A stretch of DNA of 5,914 nt from Acidimicrobiia bacterium (lineage in GTDB: Bacteria; Actinomycetota; Acidimicrobiia; Spongiisociales; ZC4RG35), in assembly GCA_030623125.1 (NCBI GenBank), contig JAUXMQ010000086.1:1-5914 (forward strand), in the 5' to 3' direction. The position numbers and the translations under genes were made by a program. Of this stretch, positions 1-5,914 are shown piece after piece; the first letter of the stretch is position 1; each line of letters opens with the position of its first letter. The notes beneath the pieces are model-generated. The model searched no databases and had not been told where the DNA came from. It worked only from the letters and a program-made list of their open reading frames with translations.

Positions 1-1
1 C

Positions 2-520
2 CATGGAAAACGCTATCTCGTGCCGGGACAGGTAACCGAGTTGAGGCTCGAGTCCTACGAGCCCGGCGAGTTCTGGGGTCATTGCGCCGAGTTCTGTGGT
101 CTGTCCCACTCGCTGATGCGAGCCCGAGTCCTGGCCGTCGAGCCGGCCGAGTTCGATGCATGGGTCACCGAGCCGCAGGCGCCGGCGACTCTTCCCGCTG
201 AGGGCACCCCCGAGTACGACGGATATCAGGTCTTCACCAGCAAAGGCTGTGTCCAGTGTCACACGGTCCGCTTTGACGACGACTCGGCCTCCAACATCGT
301 TCCGCGGGAGGCCTTCAACGGACCGGATCTGACCCATTTCGCCTCGAGGACGGTGTTTGCAGGCGCCAGCCTCCCGGAAGAAGGGCAAAGCTACGACGCG
401 GCGCTCAAAGCGTGGCTGGCGGATCCGCCCAGTGTGAAGCCCGGTAGTTTCATGCCGAATCTGGCACTCACCTCTCAGGAGATAGACGATTTGATCATTT
501 GGCTGGAGAGCAACAAATGA
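2..520 (+). CDS. ctaC: Cytochrome c oxidase subunit II with C-terminal cytochrome c domain (caa3 type), 3' part
   Basis: This subunit receives electrons from cytochrome c and passes them to subunit I. The reading frame is open at the left edge, so the N-terminal signal/membrane helices and the first CuA histidine are outside the window; 172 residues are visible. They start in the CuA cupredoxin domain (GKRYLVPGQV). The CuA ligand loop CAEFCGLSHSLM is complete: Cys at 83-85 and 95-97, the backbone-ligand Glu at 89-91, His at 107-109 and Met at 116-118. A fused class I cytochrome c domain follows, with heme-binding CVQCH (248-262) and the probable axial Met in PGSFMPNL (452-454). The fusion defines a caa3-type enzyme. 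The soluble domains should lie on the outer face of the membrane. The stop codon overlaps the start of subunit I by ATGA. The family is certain; only the true start is unknown. Confidence 0.96.
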   Translation, partial: HGKRYLVPGQVTELRLESYEPGEFWGHCAEFCGLSHSLMRARVLAVEPAEFDAWVTEPQAPATLPAEGTPEYDGYQVFTSKGCVQCHTVRFDDDSASNIVPREAFNGPDLTHFASRTVFAGASLPEEGQSYDAALKAWLADPPSVKPGSFMPNLALTSQEIDDLIIWLESNK

Positions 521-2541
521 CGGCAACCGCCGAGCGTCCGAGGACGACCATCTTCAAGCGCCCGTCCTCGACGACGGGGTGGTGGTCATGGCTGACCACG
601 GTCGATCACAAGAAGATCGGCATCATGTATGGCTACGCCGCCTTCTTCTTCTTCATCATTGGTGGCCTCGAAGCCCTCATGCTCAGGATCCAGTTGGCCT
701 CGGCCAACGCTGAGTTCCTCACTGCCGGCGCCTACAACGCAATGTTCACCATGCACGCCACTACCATGGTCTTCCTGTTCATCATGCCGGCCTCGGCTGC
801 CTTCATGAACTATCTGATCCCGTTGATGATCGGCGCCCGCGACGTTGCCTTTCCCCGGTTGAACGCCCTGTCGTGGTGGATCTTCTTCTTCGGTGGCATC
901 TTCTTGTACAGCACGTTCATCTTTGGAACTTCGGTACCCCCTATTGGACCCGACGGCATCGCCGGGAACCTCGCTGCCGGTGGTGGTCCGGGAAGCTTCA
1001 ACTGGCTCGCCGACTCTCCCGATGGCGGCTGGTTCGGGTATCAGCCCAACGCCGGTCCCTTCTACTCGCCGGGGACGGCCATGGACTACTGGGCTCTCGG
1101 TCTTCAGCTCATCGGACTCGCGTCGTTGGTCTCCGCAGTCAACTTCATCGTCACCGTCTTCAACATGCGTGCCAAAGGCATGCGGCTATTGCGGATGCCG
1201 GTGTTCGTGTGGATGGGGACCGTTGTTGCGTTCCTACTCCTCTTCTCGATTCCGATCATTGCGGTGGCGCTCTTCATGGTCACCTTCGATCGGCAGTTCG
1301 GAACCCTTTTCTTCGCGCCTGTGGGTGGTGGCGACCCGATTCTCTGGCAGCATTTGTTCTGGCTTTTCGGGCACCCAGAGGTCTACATCCTGATCCTGCC
1401 TGCCATGGGAATCGTGTCTGAGGTCCTGCCGGTCTTCTCCAAGAAGCCCCTGTTCGGCTATTCGGCCGTGGTATTTGCTGGAGCAGCGATCGCCTTCCTC
1501 GGATTCGGCGTGTGGGCCCACCACATGTTCTCCTCGGGAATCACTCCCGTTGCCCAGGCGGCATTTGGCCTGGCGACGATGACCATTGCCATCCCCACCG
1601 GCATCAAGATCTTCAATTGGCTCGGGACCATGTGGGGAGGGCGAATTCGCATGACTACCCCCATGCTCTTTGCCGTTGGTTTCATCGCGATGTTCACGAT
1701 CGGCGGGCTTTCGGGAGTGACCCATGCAGTCGTGCCCTCAGATTGGCAGCAGACCGACACCTACTACATCGTCGCCCACTTGCACTATGTCTTGTTTGGC
1801 GGTTCGGTGTTCGGGTTGTTCGCCGGGCTCTATTACTGGTACCCCAAGCTGACCGGTAAAATCATGAACGAGAGGCTGGGGAAGATCAACTTCTGGCTGA
1901 TGTTCATCGGCTTCAACACCACGTTTGCTCCCATGCACTGGCTCGGGCTGCAGGGGATGGTGCGACGAACCTGGAAGTACGCTCCGGAAACCGGCTTGGA
2001 GCCGTGGAATGTCGTCGTGACGATTGGCGCCTTCATCATCGCCACGGGTGTGGCCGTCTTCATGTACAACTGGTATCACAGCCGGAGACACGGTGAGGAC
2101 TCCGGGCTCGACCCGTGGGATGCGAGGACTATCGAGTGGACGATCCCCAACCCGACTCCAGAGTACAACTTTGCTGTCTCGCCGGTGGTCTCGAAACTGG
2201 ACCACTTCTGGCATCTCAAGTACGACCAGGATGACGAGGGTCGTGCTGTTCGCAAAGAAGATGCCGACCAGATCATTGCCGAGTTGCAACATGTCGGGCT
2301 GAACCCGCCCGAGCCGATACATCTGCCCACCCCTTCCTACTTCCCGTTGATCATGGCTGCCGGGCTTCTACTGATGTTCTACGGGATCATCTATCACACG
2401 ACCGCATGGGGGAAGGCTCTGATCGCGATCGGGGCGGTGGTTTCGCTTGCCGCCGTGATCGGCTGGGCTATCGAACCGGTCGAGGAGCCTCACGACAAGC
2501 CGGGTGAAGAGAGGTCAGAGAAGGTGCAAGCCGGTGTCTGA
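517..2541 (+). CDS. ctaD: Cytochrome c oxidase subunit I (heme-copper oxidase, A1 type) with C-terminal extension
   Basis: This is the catalytic membrane subunit that reduces O2 to water and pumps protons. The start is ATG 517 (674 aa), with GGAGAG at 505-510 six bases upstream. An in-frame TTG at 499 lies before that site and is unlikely. Visible ligands are heme a His80 (MHATTM) and His423, heme a3 His421 (VAHLHY), and CuB His286, His335 and His336. GHPEVY supplies Glu288 and the Tyr290 that cross-links to His286, which marks the A1 subfamily. D-channel Asp109 (GARDVAFPRLN) and K-channel Lys364 (TGIKIFNW) are present. After the usual 12 helices there is a hydrophilic stretch (roughly residues 530-610). 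Two more predicted membrane segments follow (roughly 612-660), then a charged tail, making the protein longer than a typical subunit I of about 530-590 aa. The residue after the heme a histidine is Ala rather than the commoner Gly. The end overlaps ctaE by eight bases. Confidence 0.98.
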   Translation: MTATAERPRTTIFKRPSSTTGWWSWLTTVDHKKIGIMYGYAAFFFFIIGGLEALMLRIQLASANAEFLTAGAYNAMFTMHATTMVFLFIMPASAAFMNYLIPLMIGARDVAFPRLNALSWWIFFFGGIFLYSTFIFGTSVPPIGPDGIAGNLAAGGGPGSFNWLADSPDGGWFGYQPNAGPFYSPGTAMDYWALGLQLIGLASLVSAVNFIVTVFNMRAKGMRLLRMPVFVWMGTVVAFLLLFSIPIIAVALFMVTFDRQFGTLFFAPVGGGDPILWQHLFWLFGHPEVYILILPAMGIVSEVLPVFSKKPLFGYSAVVFAGAAIAFLGFGVWAHHMFSSGITPVAQAAFGLATMTIAIPTGIKIFNWLGTMWGGRIRMTTPMLFAVGFIAMFTIGGLSGVTHAVVPSDWQQTDTYYIVAHLHYVLFGGSVFGLFAGLYYWYPKLTGKIMNERLGKINFWLMFIGFNTTFAPMHWLGLQGMVRRTWKYAPETGLEPWNVVVTIGAFIIATGVAVFMYNWYHSRRHGEDSGLDPWDARTIEWTIPNPTPEYNFAVSPVVSKLDHFWHLKYDQDDEGRAVRKEDADQIIAELQHVGLNPPEPIHLPTPSYFPLIMAAGLLLMFYGIIYHTTAWGKALIAIGAVVSLAAVIGWAIEPVEEPHDKPGEERSEKVQAGV

Positions 2542-3160
2542 TGTAGCACACGACACTCCCGTTTCCCACCACGACGAGCACGAATCGACCGGGATCGACA
2601 ATCGCAAGCTCGGAATGTGGGTCTTCCTCAGCTCGGAGTTCATGTTCTTCGGGGCGTTGATCGCGACCTATCTGCTCTACTCGAATCGTGGCGGTTTCGA
2701 GGGGACCTACCCGTCCGAGATCTATGACATTCCATTCACCTCGGTCAGCTCGTTTGTGTTGTTGATGAGCTCCCTGACGAGGGTGCTTGCCCATAACGCC
2801 CTGAGCAAGGGCGATCAGAATGGCACCCGGACCTGGCTGTTTGCCACCGCTGCCCTGGGTGCTGTCTTTCTCGGTGGCCAGGTGTTCGAGTTCACCGAGT
2901 TCGTCACCAAATACGACATGACCCTGTCCTCCAACCCGGCAGCATCGGCGTTCTATCTGCTCACCGGGTTTCACGGCACACACGTCGCGATCGGGGTGAT
3001 CATGCTGCTCTCGCTTTGGGGCATCTCCCGTCGCAGGGGCGGTCTCAGCGAGAAACAGGGTATGAGCCTCGAGTTGGTCGGGTTGTACTGGCACTTCGTC
3101 GACATCATCTGGATCGTCATCTTCACTGTCGTCTACCTGCTCTCGGTGCCTCCGGCATGA
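2534..3160 (+). CDS. ctaE: Cytochrome c oxidase subunit III, short five-helix form
   Basis: This integral membrane subunit stabilises subunit I and its proton uptake path. The chosen start is GTG 2534 (208 aa), with AGAAGG at 2519-2524 nine bases upstream. A GTG at 2504 would add ten residues read from the end of ctaD and fits less well. The N-terminus is hydrophilic and His-rich. The core then begins at KLGMWVFLSSEFMFFGALIA, the usual third helix of seven-helix subunit III, with the conserved helix Glu at residue 35. Later hallmarks are FYLLTGFHGTHVAIG and YWHFVDIIWIVIF (Trp186, His187, Asp190). About five membrane helices are visible, so the first two helices of the long form are absent, as in many bacterial versions. 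The gene overlaps ctaD by eight bases and the next gene by ATGA, which suggests coupled translation and matched subunit amounts. Confidence 0.95.
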   Translation: MSDVAHDTPVSHHDEHESTGIDNRKLGMWVFLSSEFMFFGALIATYLLYSNRGGFEGTYPSEIYDIPFTSVSSFVLLMSSLTRVLAHNALSKGDQNGTRTWLFATAALGAVFLGGQVFEFTEFVTKYDMTLSSNPAASAFYLLTGFHGTHVAIGVIMLLSLWGISRRRGGLSEKQGMSLELVGLYWHFVDIIWIVIFTVVYLLSVPPA

Positions 3161-3465
3161 CAACAGAACACGACACCCACCCTTCGCCGGCTCAGTACTG
3201 GAAGATTGCTGCGCTCCTGGCAGTGCTCACGGTGTTTGAGGTGGCGATGTTCTACATCGATCGTGAACTCGGGCTCGGCGGTCTCAACGCCCTCATCCTG
3301 ATTTCTCTTGCGTTGCTCAAGTTTGTGATCGTGGTCGGCTGGTACATGCACCTCCGATTCGAAAACGCCATCCCCAGCCGCTTTTTCACAGCCGGTGCGA
3401 TCCTCGCCGTAGGCCTCTATCTCGTGGTCCTGTCGGCAATGGGGGTCGTTGTCATTCGGGGCTAG
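3157..3465 (+). CDS. Cytochrome c oxidase subunit IV (prokaryotic COX4_pro type)
   Basis: This is a small accessory membrane subunit of the oxidase, 102 aa. The start ATG 3157 overlaps the ctaE stop as ATGA. No good ribosome binding site precedes it, so initiation probably depends on ribosomes finishing ctaE. Three membrane segments are seen at about residues 15-34, 43-64 and 76-99. Segment two ends in the family signature: Lys55 inside the helix followed by YMHLRF (63-68), as in the CtaF/CyoD/QoxD-like family of small bacterial oxidase subunits. The N-terminus (MTTEHDTHPSPAQYW) is short and polar. The precise role of such subunits is poorly defined; assembly or stabilisation is likely. Symbols in use include ctaF and coxD; none is assigned here because naming differs between lineages. 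Confidence 0.88.
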   Translation: MTTEHDTHPSPAQYWKIAALLAVLTVFEVAMFYIDRELGLGGLNALILISLALLKFVIVVGWYMHLRFENAIPSRFFTAGAILAVGLYLVVLSAMGVVVIRG

Positions 3466-3468
3466 GGG
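3464..3468 (+). promoter_or_regulatory. Ribosome binding site deciding the ctaG start
   Basis: AGGGG lies ten bases before GTG 3479 and overlaps the last two bases of the TAG stop codon (3463-3465) of the subunit IV gene. It supports GTG 3479 over a TTG at 3449, which lies upstream of it inside the preceding gene. Confidence 0.6.
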
Positions 3469-3478
3469 CACCTCGATC

Positions 3479-4285
3479 GTGATACCCGACTGGCACCCGC
3501 ATTTCGATGTTTGGGCCCTGATCTTCGTCCTCGGGTTCGGCTATTGGTACGCCAATGTGCGGATCCGTACCCATTCGGTTTCGGTTGCTCCGGGTCCGAC
3601 CCGAAGACAGTGGTGGCAGTGGTATCTGGCGCTCGCACTGATGTGGCTGGTATCGGGGTGGCCTCTCCATGACATTGGCGAGGAATCGCTGTTCTCGGTG
3701 CACATGGTGGAGCACATCGTTCTCGCCCTGGTGGTCGCGCCACTGCTGCTCATGGGTACTCCGCGATGGCTTGGCGACGCAACCCTGGGCCATCCGTGGG
3801 TAACCAGATGGCTGAGACCTCTGGCTCGACCGGTGCCCGCCTTTGTGCTCTTCAACACAACATTCATCCTGATCCACTGGCCGGAAGTGGTCGGGTTGAT
3901 GCTGGGCAACGAGTTGGCCCATTTTCTCATTCATTCGCTTCTCTTCTTCTCGGCTTTCCTCATGTGGATGCCTGTTCTCTCTCCGACCATGGCGATTCCG
4001 AAGATCTCTCGCCCGGCGCAGATGCTCTACCTGTTCTTCCAATCTCTGCTTCCTACCATCCCGGCTTCTTTTCTCACCTTCTCCACCGTGGCTCTCTACC
4101 CGGTCTACGGCGCGGCCGCTCTCGAGTGGGGGTTGGATCCGGTGACCGATCAAACGATTTCTGGCATTGTGATGAAGCTTGGAGGGGGTTTCATTCTCTG
4201 GATCACCATTGCGGTGATTTGGTTCCGGTGGACCTCCGAGGAGCGGGAGTGGGAGGAACTCAACACCTCCGTTCCGACCGCGTGA
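3479..4285 (+). CDS. ctaG: CtaG-family cytochrome c oxidase assembly protein
   Basis: This is a polytopic membrane protein of the caa3_CtaG family, needed for assembly of caa3 oxidase and probably involved in copper delivery (known for the family in Bacillus; it is unrelated in sequence to the mitochondrial Cox11-type CtaG). The start GTG 3479 gives 268 aa. Family hallmarks are SGWPLHDIGEESLFSVHMVEH with His75 and His79, followed by LALVVAPLLLMGTPRWL, and a second histidine pair in NELAHFLIHSLLFFSAFLMW (His148, His152) followed by MPVLSP. These paired histidines in membrane helices are candidate metal ligands. About seven hydrophobic helices are visible. The C-terminus is charged and ends four bases into the next gene (GTGA). 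Its position directly after the oxidase subunits fits the role. Confidence in the family is high; the copper function is inferred. Confidence 0.93.
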   Translation: MIPDWHPHFDVWALIFVLGFGYWYANVRIRTHSVSVAPGPTRRQWWQWYLALALMWLVSGWPLHDIGEESLFSVHMVEHIVLALVVAPLLLMGTPRWLGDATLGHPWVTRWLRPLARPVPAFVLFNTTFILIHWPEVVGLMLGNELAHFLIHSLLFFSAFLMWMPVLSPTMAIPKISRPAQMLYLFFQSLLPTIPASFLTFSTVALYPVYGAAALEWGLDPVTDQTISGIVMKLGGGFILWITIAVIWFRWTSEEREWEELNTSVPTA

Positions 4286-5382
4286 GCGTGCCACTCCAGC
4301 CCGGACGGTTCTTCCTGCCCGGCCCGACTGAAGTGCACCCGGACGTGCTGGCCGCCCAGACCGGGCCGATGATCGGTCATCGCGGCGAAGCCATTCAGGA
4401 TCTGATGGCTCGAATCGACGCTGGTCTGAAGCCATTGTTCCTCACCGAGAGGCCCGTGTTCGTCTCGACCTCATCCGCGTCTGGACTGATGGAGGCCGCT
4501 GTTCGCAACGGGGTTACGGGTGGTCGGGTATTGAGCCTTGTCAACGGCGGTTTCTCCGGCCGATTCGCCGAGATCGCCCGAACCTGCGGTTTTGAGGTTG
4601 ACGCGTTGACGATCCCATGGGGAGACGTGCACCCGCCGGACCAGGTCGCCGACCGTCTCGGCGCCGGCGGATATGACGCGGTGACCCTTTCGCAGTCCGA
4701 GACGTCGACCGGCGCCCTTCAGGATCTTGAGGCCATTGCATCGGTGGTCGGTGAGCGGGAGGAAACCCTGTTGCTCGTCGATTCCGTCACCGGAGTGCCG
4801 GGTCTGGAGACGAAGACCGACGAGTGGGAGCTCGATTTCATACTCACCGGGTCCCAGAAGGCTCTGGCGCTGCCACCGGGACTGGCATTCGGAGTCGCGT
4901 CCGACGAGATGATGGATCGATCGAAAGACGCTCCCGACCGGGGCTGGTACTTCGCGCTCGACCGACTCATGTCCGAGCTCGTGAGGAACCAGACCCCGGC
5001 CACCCCTGCGGTGTCCCTCCTGTACGCACTCGACGTCCAGCTATTTCGAATAGCGGAGGAGGGCATCGAGAACCGATGGCAGAGGCATCTGGCGATGCAA
5101 GAGCGAACCATCGAGTGGATCGAAGAGATGAAGGAAGCCGGAGTCGGCATCGACGCTCTGGCCGTCGAGGGTCACCGATCTCCAACGGTGACGGCAGTAT
5201 CGATGCCCGAAGGTGACGGAGCGTCGGCCACCGTCGCCGAGATGGCAGATCGCGGCTGGGTAATCGGTGGGGGCTACGGCAAGCTGACGGAGTCCACAAT
5301 CCGTATCGGCCATATGGGCGACCACACGGTCGATGAGCTAAACCTTCTTCTCATGGAGCTCGGCGACGTTCTAGTGTCCTGA
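4282..5382 (+). CDS. Class V PLP-dependent aminotransferase (serine-pyruvate/alanine-glyoxylate type; possible phosphoserine aminotransferase)
   Basis: This is a cytosolic transaminase, 366 aa from GTG 4282, a normal length for the family. The start overlaps the ctaG stop as GTGA. A second GTG at 4288 is possible, and neither start has a close ribosome binding site. Sequence landmarks in order are FFLPGPTEVHPDV (residues 10-22), GHRG (32-35), SETSTG (139-144), Asp167 in LLVDSVTG (contacts the PLP ring nitrogen), the Schiff-base Lys193 in TGSQKALALPPGLAFG, and substrate-carboxylate Arg341 in IRIGHMG. These place it in the AGXT/SPT branch of class V. The amino donor and acceptor cannot be read from sequence. 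Because serA follows, amination of 3-phosphohydroxypyruvate is a reasonable hypothesis; serine-glyoxylate or alanine-glyoxylate transamination is the alternative. The last two codons and the stop lie in the left arm of the palindrome. Confidence 0.93.
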   Translation: MSVPLQPGRFFLPGPTEVHPDVLAAQTGPMIGHRGEAIQDLMARIDAGLKPLFLTERPVFVSTSSASGLMEAAVRNGVTGGRVLSLVNGGFSGRFAEIARTCGFEVDALTIPWGDVHPPDQVADRLGAGGYDAVTLSQSETSTGALQDLEAIASVVGEREETLLLVDSVTGVPGLETKTDEWELDFILTGSQKALALPPGLAFGVASDEMMDRSKDAPDRGWYFALDRLMSELVRNQTPATPAVSLLYALDVQLFRIAEEGIENRWQRHLAMQERTIEWIEEMKEAGVGIDALAVEGHRSPTVTAVSMPEGDGASATVAEMADRGWVIGGGYGKLTESTIRIGHMGDHTVDELNLLLMELGDVLVS

Positions 5383-5445
5383 ATCGCAAATCATGCACAG
5401 AATCTCGCCTGCCCTTGCCGCCCCTGACTGTGTCCTCCGCCTCGA

Positions 5446-5461
5446 CGCAGCTACAGCTGCG
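5446..5461 (+). other. Apical hairpin of the palindrome
   Basis: CGCAGC and GCTGCG form six base pairs with a UACA loop; in DNA the symmetry extends to seven bases per side around AC. It could weakly pause transcription. The downstream bases (CCTTCGTTGTGCG) have no uninterrupted T run, so an intrinsic terminator is not supported. Confidence 0.55.
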
Positions 5462-5526
5462 CCTTCGTTGTGCGTCCTTGTCAGGAGCGCCGATGCCTGG
5501 GCGAGATCAGCACGGACTCACGACTC

Positions 5527-5530
5527 AGGA
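5527..5530 (+). promoter_or_regulatory. serA ribosome binding site inside the palindrome arm
   Basis: AGGA lies five bases before ATG 5536 and fixes that start. The same four bases are the exact partner of TCCT at 5377-5380 in the opposite arm, within ten consecutive Watson-Crick pairs, so the site could be hidden when the long hairpin forms. Confidence 0.65.
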
Positions 5531-5535
5531 CACTG

Positions 5536-5914
5536 ATGACCTTCACGGTTCTGGTCACCGATCGAGTTTCGGATGAGGGACTGGCCCGGTTATTCGACGA
5601 CGACCGTTTCACAATCGAGAGCATTAACGACTCGTCGAGCGCCCAATTCGAAGCGGTCCTGGCGTCGGCATCGGGCTTGATTGTTCGAAGCGCCACGAAG
5701 GTGGACGGCGAAATGATGACCAGGGCGGCCGGTCTCAAGGCCATCGGCAGGGCTGGAGTCGGTGTCGACAACATCGACCTGGCGGCCGCGTCCAAAAGGG
5801 GGATTGCGGTGTTCAACGCCCCGGGCGGCAATACCAACGCAGCTGTCGAGTTGACGATGGCGCTGATTCTCGCCCTGGCAAGACGGGTTCCGGAGGCCGA
5901 TCGATCGATGAGGG
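5536..5914 (+). CDS. serA: D-3-phosphoglycerate dehydrogenase, N-terminal part
   Basis: SerA oxidises 3-phosphoglycerate to 3-phosphohydroxypyruvate with NAD+, the first step of phosphorylated serine biosynthesis. The ATG at 5536 begins 126 visible codons; the gene runs off the right edge. The fragment starts with the beta strand TVLVTDRVSDEGL. It contains the substrate-domain signature VRSATKVD (50-57), GRAGVGVDNIDL (71-82) and FNAPGGNTNAAVELTMALIL (93-112), which are characteristic of SerA among 2-hydroxyacid dehydrogenases. The NAD-binding GxGxxG motif, the catalytic Arg/Glu/His and any C-terminal regulatory domains are outside the window. The frame is open further upstream (in-frame GTG 5470), but those residues do not resemble SerA. 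It is separated from the aminotransferase by 153 bases, which contrasts with the overlaps elsewhere, so it may be controlled separately. Confidence 0.93.
   Translation, partial: MTFTVLVTDRVSDEGLARLFDDDRFTIESINDSSSAQFEAVLASASGLIVRSATKVDGEMMTRAAGLKAIGRAGVGVDNIDLAAASKRGIAVFNAPGGNTNAAVELTMALILALARRVPEADRSMR

Larger units (their letters stand above)
5373..5534. repeat. 162-base imperfect palindrome filling the aminotransferase-serA gap
   Basis: The two ends are inverted copies: AGTGTCCTGAATCG at 5373-5386 and CGACTCAGGACACT at 5521-5534 match at 13 of 14 positions. The centre of symmetry between these ends falls at 5453/5454, exactly the centre of a perfect inner inverted repeat, CGCAGCT-AC-AGCTGCG (5446-5461). 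Between them, further matched blocks occur in the right order: TGC 5394-5396 with 5510-5512, ATCTCGCC 5402-5409 with 5500-5507, and 5417-5428 with 5480-5491 (10 of 12). The zones at about 5410-5416 and 5429-5445 match poorly. The whole could fold into one long bulged hairpin in RNA or single-stranded DNA. The left arm carries the aminotransferase stop codon and the right arm the serA ribosome binding site. No ORF of note and no clear promoter is seen in the gap. Origin (decayed palindromic or miniature mobile element) and function are unknown. Confidence 0.82.

Noticed and set aside
499..516. TTG 499 as the start of subunit I
   Set aside because: ATG 517 has a well-spaced GGAGAG at 505-510 and forms the usual ATGA overlap; TTG 499 precedes that site.
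3766..4281. Upstream in-frame extension of the aminotransferase frame inside ctaG
   Set aside because: The frame is merely open through ctaG. The family begins near FFLPGPTEV and the extension shows no similarity to anything recognisable, so GTG 4282 (or 4288) is the start.
3452..4435. Long open frame of 327 codons on the minus strand
   Set aside because: It lies opposite ctaG and the aminotransferase start. Its translation is rich in Arg/Glu/His low-complexity residues typical of antisense shadows in G+C-rich DNA, and it has no recognisable domain.
5446..5475. Intrinsic terminator after the aminotransferase
   Set aside because: The six-pair GC-rich hairpin is followed by mixed sequence without a T run, and the gene downstream is co-directional.
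5515..5528. Tandem heptamers GACTCAC GACTCAG as an operator
   Set aside because: Only two short copies, lying within the palindrome arm; likely coincidental or part of the repeat.
5470..5535. GTG 5470 as an upstream start for serA
   Set aside because: The extra residues (Cys/Arg-rich) do not resemble SerA, while ATG 5536 has AGGA five bases upstream and yields the normal SerA N-terminus.
5383..5535. Known riboswitch or T-box leader for serA
   Set aside because: No T-box core or recognised riboswitch core could be identified. The structure is a single extended palindrome rather than a junction with conserved loops.

Overview
The window (about 60% G+C by eye, all genes on the + strand) is a respiratory gene cluster that runs into amino-acid metabolism. 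Five consecutive genes encode a caa3-type (A1-family) cytochrome c oxidase and its assembly factor: the 3' end of subunit II with a fused cytochrome c domain, subunit I, a short subunit III, a small subunit IV and a CtaG-type copper/assembly protein. A class V PLP aminotransferase of the serine-pyruvate/alanine-glyoxylate type follows. After the only sizeable gap comes the 5' end of serA (D-3-phosphoglycerate dehydrogenase).

Region by region: 2-520 coxB/ctaC (left end missing); 517-2541 ctaD; 2534-3160 ctaE; 3157-3465 subunit IV; 3479-4285 ctaG; 4282-5382 aminotransferase; 5383-5535 intergenic, almost wholly filled by a large imperfect palindrome (5373-5534); 5536-5914 serA (right end missing). 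Four of the first five junctions are stop/start overlaps and the fifth is a 13-base gap, so positions 1-5382 look like one translationally coupled operon. The operon promoter lies upstream of the window.

The oxidase takes electrons from cytochrome c through the fused heme c and CuA of subunit II to heme a and the heme a3/CuB site of subunit I. All visible metal ligands are intact and no frameshift is seen. The aminotransferase and SerA could act in sequence: SerA makes 3-phosphohydroxypyruvate and the aminotransferase could aminate it, as an alternative to SerC. This is inference from gene order and family.

The gene order, the fused subunit II, the 'MHATTM' heme a ligand motif and the G+C content suggest a deep-branching actinobacterium (for example Acidimicrobiia) or a Chloroflexota-like bacterium. 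This is a low-confidence guess. The most unusual part of the window is the palindrome between the aminotransferase and serA. Its outer 14-base arms carry the aminotransferase stop codon on one side and the serA ribosome binding site on the other.
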